A DNA stretch of 64,000 nucleotides from assembly GCF_000577335.1 (NCBI RefSeq), contig NZ_CBYL010000002.1, positions 1-64,000 on the forward strand, given 5' to 3'. Shown here one piece after another: positions 59,089 to 64,000 of this stretch. Position 1 is the stretch's first letter. The number at the start of each line of letters is the position of its first letter. The position numbers and the translations under genes were made by a program. The DNA is from Faecalispora jeddahensis. GTDB lineage: Bacteria > Bacillota > Clostridia > Oscillospirales > Acutalibacteraceae. The notes under the pieces are model-generated. The model had not been told where the DNA came from. It saw only the letters and a program-made list of their open reading frames with translations, and made no database searches.

Positions 59089-60411
59089 TTAATACCGCTC
59101 CACACCGTCGCGCGTAACGCGCGCGTAGATCAGCGGAATCTCTTCCGGCGCCCCGTCACGGATCGTGACGGCGCTTTCAAACAGACGCTCTGCCTGTGCA
59201 CAGCGGGAGGGATCGGACGTGTAAAACACGGCGAGTGGCTCACCTTTTTGCACCTTGTCGCCCACCTTCTTTTTCAGGATGATTCCGGCACTGTAATCGA
59301 TGGGGTCATCCTTCTTCTCGCGCCCGGCCCCAAGCTCTACAGAGGCAATTCCGCATTTCTCGGTATCCATGGCGTAGAACCAGCCGTCCTGCTGGGCGTA
59401 AACCTCGTGGCGCACCTTGGCCTGCTGGAATTTGCTGTTGTCGTCCAGAACAGCGATATCGCCGCCCTGCGCCGCCACCATCTCTTTCAGGCGCTCATAG
59501 GCCTCACCGTTATGAAGCTGCCCCTGTGCCATGCGCTTGCATTCCTCAATGCTGCCCTTGCCCGCAAGATACAGCATGTTGGCGGCCAGCTCAATGCAGA
59601 TCGCCGTCAGGTCGGCGGGGCCGTGACCCTTCAGCGTATCGCACACCTCGCAGATTTCGAGCGAATTGCCGATAGCATTGCCGAGCGGGCGGCTCATGTC
59701 GGTGATCAGCGCGACCGTCCTGCGGCCGACATGCTCGCCGATGGAGACCATCGCTTCGGCCAGTCGGATGGAATCGTCCACCGTTTTCATGAACGCGCCG
59801 CTGCCCTCCTTGACATCCAGCAGGATGCAGTCGGAGCCCGCCGCAATCTTTTTGCTCATGATGCTCGAGGCGATCAGCGGGATGCTGTCTACCGTGGCGG
59901 TAACGTCGCGCAGGGCATACAGCTTTTTATCGGCGGGCACCAGATTGCCCGACTGACCGATCACGCTGACGCCGACCTTGCGGACGATATCGAAGAAGCG
60001 CTCACGGTCAAGGAAGGTCTGCATGCCGGGGATCGACTCCATTTTGTCGACCGTTCCCCCGGTATGCCCAAGGCCCCGTCCGCTCATTTTCGCAACCGGA
60101 ACGCCGAGCGACGCCACGATCGGCGAGATGACCAGCGTGGTTTTATCCCCAACGCCGCCGGTGCTGTGCTTATCCACCTTGATGCCCGGGATGGAGGAGA
60201 GATCGACCGTATCGCCGGAATTCGCCATGCTCATCGTCAGCGTGGCCGTTTCCTCCTCGGTCATCCCTTTGAAATAAATAGCCATCAAAAGCGCGGAGGC
60301 CTGATAATCCGGAATATCGCCGGAAACATAGCCGCGGATGAAAAACTCGATCTCTTCCTTGGTCAGTTCCCCGCCGTCCCGCTTTTTCTCAATAATATCA
60401 TACATTCTCAC
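59089..60411 (-). CDS. pdp: Pyrimidine-nucleoside/thymidine phosphorylase
   Basis: 440 residues. The phosphate/nucleoside-binding KHSTGGVGDKTTL (about 80) and GRGLGHTGGTVDK (about 110) are diagnostic, with IASSIMSKKIAAG (about 175) and a C-terminal biotinyl-like barrel domain (about 345-440). It splits uridine/thymidine with phosphate into base and (deoxy)ribose-1-phosphate. The start GTG at 60411 gives MRMYDIIEKK, as in relatives; AAGGGTGA is six bases upstream; ATG at 60405 is an alternative. Last gene of the salvage operon. Confidence 0.93.
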   Translation of the reverse strand: MRMYDIIEKKRDGGELTKEEIEFFIRGYVSGDIPDYQASALLMAIYFKGMTEEETATLTMSMANSGDTVDLSSIPGIKVDKHSTGGVGDKTTLVISPIVASLGVPVAKMSGRGLGHTGGTVDKMESIPGMQTFLDRERFFDIVRKVGVSVIGQSGNLVPADKKLYALRDVTATVDSIPLIASSIMSKKIAAGSDCILLDVKEGSGAFMKTVDDSIRLAEAMVSIGEHVGRRTVALITDMSRPLGNAIGNSLEICEVCDTLKGHGPADLTAICIELAANMLYLAGKGSIEECKRMAQGQLHNGEAYERLKEMVAAQGGDIAVLDDNSKFQQAKVRHEVYAQQDGWFYAMDTEKCGIASVELGAGREKKDDPIDYSAGIILKKKVGDKVQKGEPLAVFYTSDPSRCAQAERLFESAVTIRDGAPEEIPLIYARVTRDGVERY

Positions 60412-60548
60412 TGTGAGTCACCCTTTTCCAAATCGAATCGTCGGACTAATCGCTGCATCACTTTGAAAGTGGAGCAACGATATTGATGCTGATTTCTCAC
60501 GAAATAGCAGAAAACACTTTTGTTTGCCTGTTTGATGGAAAATCCGTA

Positions 60549-60965
60549 TTACCTGTCAAGGTCTTTGCCGCTGAAACCAAGCGGAAGCAGCTCTTTCAGC
60601 GTGTAAGACTGCCATTCCTCCGGGCTTTTCGCCAGAAGAATTCGGAAGGTATCCGGGTCGCAGAATTCCATCATCACCTGCCGGCATACGCCGCAGGGCG
60701 CGCAGTACTCGCTGATGGGCGCCCCGTGCTTCCCGCCGACAATCGCGATCGCAGCAAAGTCCCGCTCGCCGATGCTCACCGCCTTGAAAAAGGCCGTACG
60801 CTCCGCGCAGTTGCTGGGGGTATAGGCCGCATTTTCAATGTTACAGCCCTGGTACAGCTTCCCGTCGGCAGTCAGAAGCGCTGCGCCCACAGCAAACCCG
60901 GAGTACGGCACATAGGCCATTTCACGCGCTTCGATCGCCGCTTTCACCAGTTCTTTGTCGTTCAT
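60549..60965 (-). CDS. cdd: Cytidine deaminase
   Basis: 138 residues, homotetrameric Cdd size. Zinc ligands and catalytic Glu in NCAERTAFF (Cys and Glu) and CAPCGVCRQ (two Cys). YVPYSGFAVGAALL near the N-terminus is typical. Converts cytidine/deoxycytidine to uridine/deoxyuridine. ATG at 60965 with AGAAGGAG upstream. Confidence 0.95.
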   Translation of the reverse strand: MNDKELVKAAIEAREMAYVPYSGFAVGAALLTADGKLYQGCNIENAAYTPSNCAERTAFFKAVSIGERDFAAIAIVGGKHGAPISEYCAPCGVCRQVMMEFCDPDTFRILLAKSPEEWQSYTLKELLPLGFSGKDLDR

Positions 60966-61047
60966 GTAAGGCTCCTTCTTTCTGCTGTGATGGCAAAGGG
61001 CGGATTGTGATCCGCCCTTTGCCTGCTGAAAAAACATTCAGACCGTA

Positions 61048-61716
61048 CTAATACTGCCCGCTGGAATCTTCGTTTTTCAGGATCTGGATGATTCGGCTGG
61101 TTCCCAGTCTGGAAGCGCCGAGCGAAAGGAAGCGCTCCGCATCCTCCATGCTTGCGATTCCGCCGGCAGCCTTAATCCTGATGCCGGGGCCAACATGCTT
61201 TGCAAACAGCGCCACATCGTCAAAGGTTGCGCCGCCGGTGGAAAAACCGGTGGAGGTTTTGATAAAGTCCGCGCCGGAGCGTGTGACGACCTCGCACATC
61301 CGGATTTTTTCCTCCTCCGTCAGGAGGCAGGTTTCCACGATCACTTTCAGGATACGCCCGCCGCAGGCCTGTTTGATCTGTTTGATTTCTTCCGTGACCT
61401 GATCGTAAAGCCCATCCTTGACCCATCCGATATTGATGACCATATCGATTTCATCCGCACCGTTCTGAACGGCGTCCTGTGTTTCGAACACCTTTACCGC
61501 CCTGGTGGAGTAACCGTTCGGGAAGCCGATGACCGTGCAGACGCGCATAGCGTCGCCCACATATTCCTTGGCCTGTTTCACATAAGAAGCCGGAATGCAG
61601 ACCGATGCCGTCTGATAATGCATCGCATCGTCGCAAAGCTCTTTGATCTGCTCCCATGTGGCCACCTGCTTGAGCAGGGTATGGTCTACCGTACCGACAA
61701 TTTTAGCAAGTTCCAT
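61048..61716 (-). CDS. deoC: Deoxyribose-phosphate aldolase
   Basis: 222 residues. The Schiff-base Lys is in [15 protein letters not shown] (about 152) and the second catalytic Lys in [13 protein letters not shown] (about 181); [13 protein letters not shown] begins the barrel. Cleaves deoxyribose-5-phosphate to acetaldehyde and glyceraldehyde-3-phosphate. Fifteen bases separate it from the permease gene upstream. Confidence 0.95.
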   Translation of the reverse strand: MELAKIVGTVDHTLLKQVATWEQIKELCDDAMHYQTASVCIPASYVKQAKEYVGDAMRVCTVIGFPNGYSTRAVKVFETQDAVQNGADEIDMVINIGWVKDGLYDQVTEEIKQIKQACGGRILKVIVETCLLTEEEKIRMCEVVTRSGADFIKTSTGFSTGGATFDDVALFAKHVGPGIRIKAAGGIASMEDAERFLSLGASRLGTSRIIQILKNEDSSGQY

Positions 61717-61731
61717 ACGTTTCTCCTTCTG

Positions 61732-62658
61732 TCAGCGTTCGCCTTTTTCGTAGGGCACTCCGTCTGCCTTCGGGGCAACGGAACGACCGACGAAGAGGAC
61801 CAGCACAATAATTGTTAATACATACGGCAGCATGGCCAGAATCTGGCTTGGGAGGGTCACGCTGCTGTCGCTGCCGCCAAGCACGACCGTAAGGGCCTGC
61901 GCGAGGCCGAACAGCATGCAAGCGCCGTACGCGCCATACGGTGTCCATTTGCCGAAGATCACCGCCGCCAGCGCAATAAAGCCCTGGCCACTGATGGCTG
62001 TCTGGTTAAACTGAGAGATAATCGCCAGCGTCATGGAAGCGCCGCCGAAGCCCGCCATCACGCCGGACATCAGAACGCAGAGATACCGCGTGCGGGTGAC
62101 GTTGATTCCGAGGGTATCCGCCGCCGCCGGGTATTCACCGACCGAGCGGATGCGGAGACCCCATTTGGTTTTGTAAAGCACAAACCAGATGACTACCGTA
62201 GCAATCAGAGCGAGAAGAACGGTGACATCCACATTCAGGCTCTCTGCAGGTGTGCCATGAAACGCGTTTTCGCCGAACAGCTTCGGCAGCGTTTTTACGG
62301 GAGGCGTCATTGCCGCATTGTCAAACAGCAGGCGGCAGAAGAACAGCGCAAATCCAGGGCCGAGCAGGTTGATAGCAATACCGGAAATCGTCTGATCCGC
62401 ATTGAAGGTAATGGACGCGATGGCGTGCAGCAGAGCAATCGCCGCGCCCGCTGCGCCTGCGGCCAGAAAGCCAAGCCAGGGGTTGCCGGTATAGTAGCTG
62501 ACGGACGCCGCGGTCAGGGCACCCATCGTCATCATGCCCTCAATACCGATGTTGATCACGCCGGAACGCTCCGAAATCACGCCGCCCAGCGCGCCGAACA
62601 CCAGAGGGGTGGAATACATCATCGTAATTCCAACCAAAAGCAAAATACTAGTTAGCAT
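61732..62658 (-). CDS. nupQ: Nucleoside ABC transporter permease (YufQ/NupQ type)
   Basis: 308 residues, about nine hydrophobic segments. GGVISERSGVINIGIEGMMTMGAL at the N-terminus and SVGEYPAAADTLGINV (about 190) mark the branched-chain/ribose-type permeases of BMP-family nucleoside importers. The ATG at 62658 overlaps the end of the partner permease by 11 bases. With deoC, cdd and pdp it forms an uptake-and-salvage operon for (deoxy)nucleosides. Confidence 0.9.
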   Translation of the reverse strand: MLTSILLLVGITMMYSTPLVFGALGGVISERSGVINIGIEGMMTMGALTAASVSYYTGNPWLGFLAAGAAGAAIALLHAIASITFNADQTISGIAINLLGPGFALFFCRLLFDNAAMTPPVKTLPKLFGENAFHGTPAESLNVDVTVLLALIATVVIWFVLYKTKWGLRIRSVGEYPAAADTLGINVTRTRYLCVLMSGVMAGFGGASMTLAIISQFNQTAISGQGFIALAAVIFGKWTPYGAYGACMLFGLAQALTVVLGGSDSSVTLPSQILAMLPYVLTIIVLVLFVGRSVAPKADGVPYEKGER

Positions 62659-63775
62659 GTTCGGTACCCCTCTTTCCCAGTCTGTCTGCCAGAATCGGAA
62701 CAATCCGAGTCAGGGCCACAAAGAATACAATCGTACCGATCATGATATTGATAATTTCGGTCGGTGCGCCAACCACCTGCTGAACGCTTTGCCCGCCATA
62801 CAGCAGCCCGCCGAACAGCAAACCGGCAAACACACAGCCAACCGGAGAGGAACCGGCGATTAGGGCCACCGAAAGACCGTTGAAGCCGTTGTTTTCAAAC
62901 GCAGCCAGCGTAGAGATGCCGTGCGGCGCCGTGCCCGTAATTGCAAGCGCACCCGCCAGGCCCGAAAGAGCACCGGCGATCAGCATGGCGTCGATGATGT
63001 TGCGGCTGACATTGATGCCGGAGAATTCCGCCGCGTCGCGGTTAAAGCCAACGGCGCGCAGCTCATACCCCTTTGTGGAACGGTACAGCAGAACCCAGAT
63101 CACCGCGACCATCACGATCGCGATCAAAATCCCGAAATTCACGTCTGTGCGCACCAGCATATCGTACAGCCACTGGTGGGGTTTCAGCACTGCTATCCCC
63201 TCAGGGGAGGCTTTCCACTGCGGAAGCAGCATCGTGTAGCTCGACGCATTCACCGGCAGGCTGGCGGTGGAATTCGGCTTATGGTACGCCTCTGAATTCA
63301 CGATAAAATTGCAAAGATACAGGCCGATCCAGTTCAGCATGATGCTGGTGATGACCTCGTGGATCCCGAACCTTGCTTTCAGCAGACCGACCATCCCGCC
63401 AAACAGAGCGCCGCCCAGCACACCGGCCAGCACAACGATCGGAATCTGGAACACCGGGGCCAGATCAAGCTTGACGCCCACAAGGACGGAAAACACGGTG
63501 CCTGCAATGTACTGCCCCTCGGCCCCAATATTGAACAGGCCCGTTTTATAGGCAAACGCCACAGAGAGGCCCGTCAGGATAATAGGCGTCGCCTTGATGA
63601 TGACATTCGAAATGTACTTGGGCTTGGAGAAAATCCCGTTGAACAGGGCGCCGAACGCCTGTATGGGATTATATCCCGCCAGAATCAGAACAATCGCCGC
63701 TACCAGAAAGCCGAACAGCACGGCAATCAGCGTGGAGGTGATTGGTTTTTTCAGTATCTTAACCAGCGTTTTCAT
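62648..63775 (-). CDS. nupP: Nucleoside ABC transporter permease (YufP/NupP type)
   Basis: 375 residues, about ten hydrophobic segments; FAYKTGLFNIGAEGQYIAGTV (about 74-94) and RAVGFNRDAAEFSGINV (about 243) match the second permease of BMP-type systems. A large loop around 165-215 is external. Its start overlaps the end of the ATPase gene. Forms a heterodimer with the permease at 61732-62658. Confidence 0.92.
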   Translation of the reverse strand: MKTLVKILKKPITSTLIAVLFGFLVAAIVLILAGYNPIQAFGALFNGIFSKPKYISNVIIKATPIILTGLSVAFAYKTGLFNIGAEGQYIAGTVFSVLVGVKLDLAPVFQIPIVVLAGVLGGALFGGMVGLLKARFGIHEVITSIMLNWIGLYLCNFIVNSEAYHKPNSTASLPVNASSYTMLLPQWKASPEGIAVLKPHQWLYDMLVRTDVNFGILIAIVMVAVIWVLLYRSTKGYELRAVGFNRDAAEFSGINVSRNIIDAMLIAGALSGLAGALAITGTAPHGISTLAAFENNGFNGLSVALIAGSSPVGCVFAGLLFGGLLYGGQSVQQVVGAPTEIINIMIGTIVFFVALTRIVPILADRLGKRGTEHAN

Positions 63776-64000
63776 TCCGCTTGCCTCCCGCCATTAATAG
63801 TCCAACCGTGTTTTCGTCGGCTTCCTCCTGTGTAAAGGTGCCGGTAATCGCCCCGCCGTAAATCACGCAGACGGTATCGGCCACATTCAGGATTTCATCC
63901 AGCTCCAGCGAAACCAGCAGAATGCCCTTGCCCTTATCGCGCTCCTGTACCAGCATTTTGTGTACATACTCGATCGCGCCCACGTCGAGACCGCGGGTGG
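63759..64000 (-). CDS. nupO: Nucleoside ABC transporter ATPase, C-terminal part
   Basis: Only the last 80 or so residues lie in the window; the gene continues past the right edge. TRGLDVGAIEYVHKML is the post-Walker-B region of the second nucleotide-binding domain, followed by LLVSLELDEILNVADTVCVIYGG. This fits the double-domain ATPases of ribose/nucleoside importers. A BMP-type binding lipoprotein gene should lie further right. Confidence 0.85.
   Translation of the reverse strand, partial: TRGLDVGAIEYVHKMLVQERDKGKGILLVSLELDEILNVADTVCVIYGGAITGTFTQEEADENTVGLLMAGGKRNENAG

Noticed and set aside
59062-60486. 474-residue antisense frame over the nucleoside phosphorylase
   Set aside because: Phosphorylase motifs are intact on the minus strand; the antisense frame is Arg/His-rich and lacks domains.
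1-64000. CRISPR arrays, prophage or complete insertion sequences
   Set aside because: I saw no regularly spaced repeats, no transposase, integrase or phage structural genes.

Overview
The window looks like chromosome of a Gram-positive anaerobe of the Clostridia. Pointers are strong AGGAGG-type ribosome sites, sigma-A promoters with 17-18 base spacing, frequent TTG/GTG starts, a NiaR/NiaX niacin module, an encapsulin-ferritin pair and a BMP-type nucleoside importer. I favour an Oscillospiraceae-like lineage, but that placement is an inference from gene content. No rRNA, CRISPR array or complete mobile element was seen; there is one tRNA (Pro, TGG).

Layout. 0.2-3.7 kb: 2-hydroxyacid dehydrogenase, PhzF-like protein and RlmD, all on the minus strand. 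4.4-13.5 kb: a phosphate regulon (PhoR-like kinase, PhoB-like regulator, PhoU, PstB, PstA, an N-terminally enlarged PstC, PstS with a Pho-box-like promoter). It is interrupted by a plus-strand niaR-niaX module lying between kinase and response regulator. 13.7-20 kb: glycosyltransferase-like protein, GIY-YIG/DUF2087 pair, nitroreductase, encapsulin with a ferritin-like cargo, and release factor 3. 20.3-23.9 kb: a compact AT-richer operon with a small secreted protein, two membrane proteins, an ABC ATPase and a membrane-anchored protein. 24-28.9 kb: MATE transporter, an unusual ketopantoate-reductase/Old-Yellow-Enzyme fusion, and a chemoreceptor without an external sensor domain. 29.2 kb: tRNA-Pro with a degenerate copy of its 3' end 170 bases downstream. 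30.6-40.3 kb: a PrpR-type regulator divergent from a seven-gene acid-sugar catabolic operon (DUF1537 kinase, sialidase-like protein, Fe-alcohol dehydrogenase, DapA-like aldolase, PdxA-like dehydrogenase, SLC13-like permease, VOC protein).

40.8-49 kb is an accessory patchwork: XRE regulators, a CPBP protease, catalase, an AT-rich DUF4238 gene, a tandemly duplicated ribbon-helix-helix-like gene with a nearly identical non-coding tail, and three copies of a dispersed intergenic repeat. 50.4-52.4 kb: Ada-AlkA fusion and Ogt, a DNA alkylation repair pair. 52.5-58.9 kb: a nitrogenase-like H-D-K cluster continuing into a FecCD-type ABC importer. Its promoter carries two GTTAG-N6-CTAAC palindromes resembling metalloregulator sites, and this is the strongest candidate for an undescribed system. 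59-64 kb: pyrimidine nucleoside salvage (Pdp, Cdd, DeoC) with the permeases and part of the ATPase of a nucleoside ABC importer that runs off the right edge.
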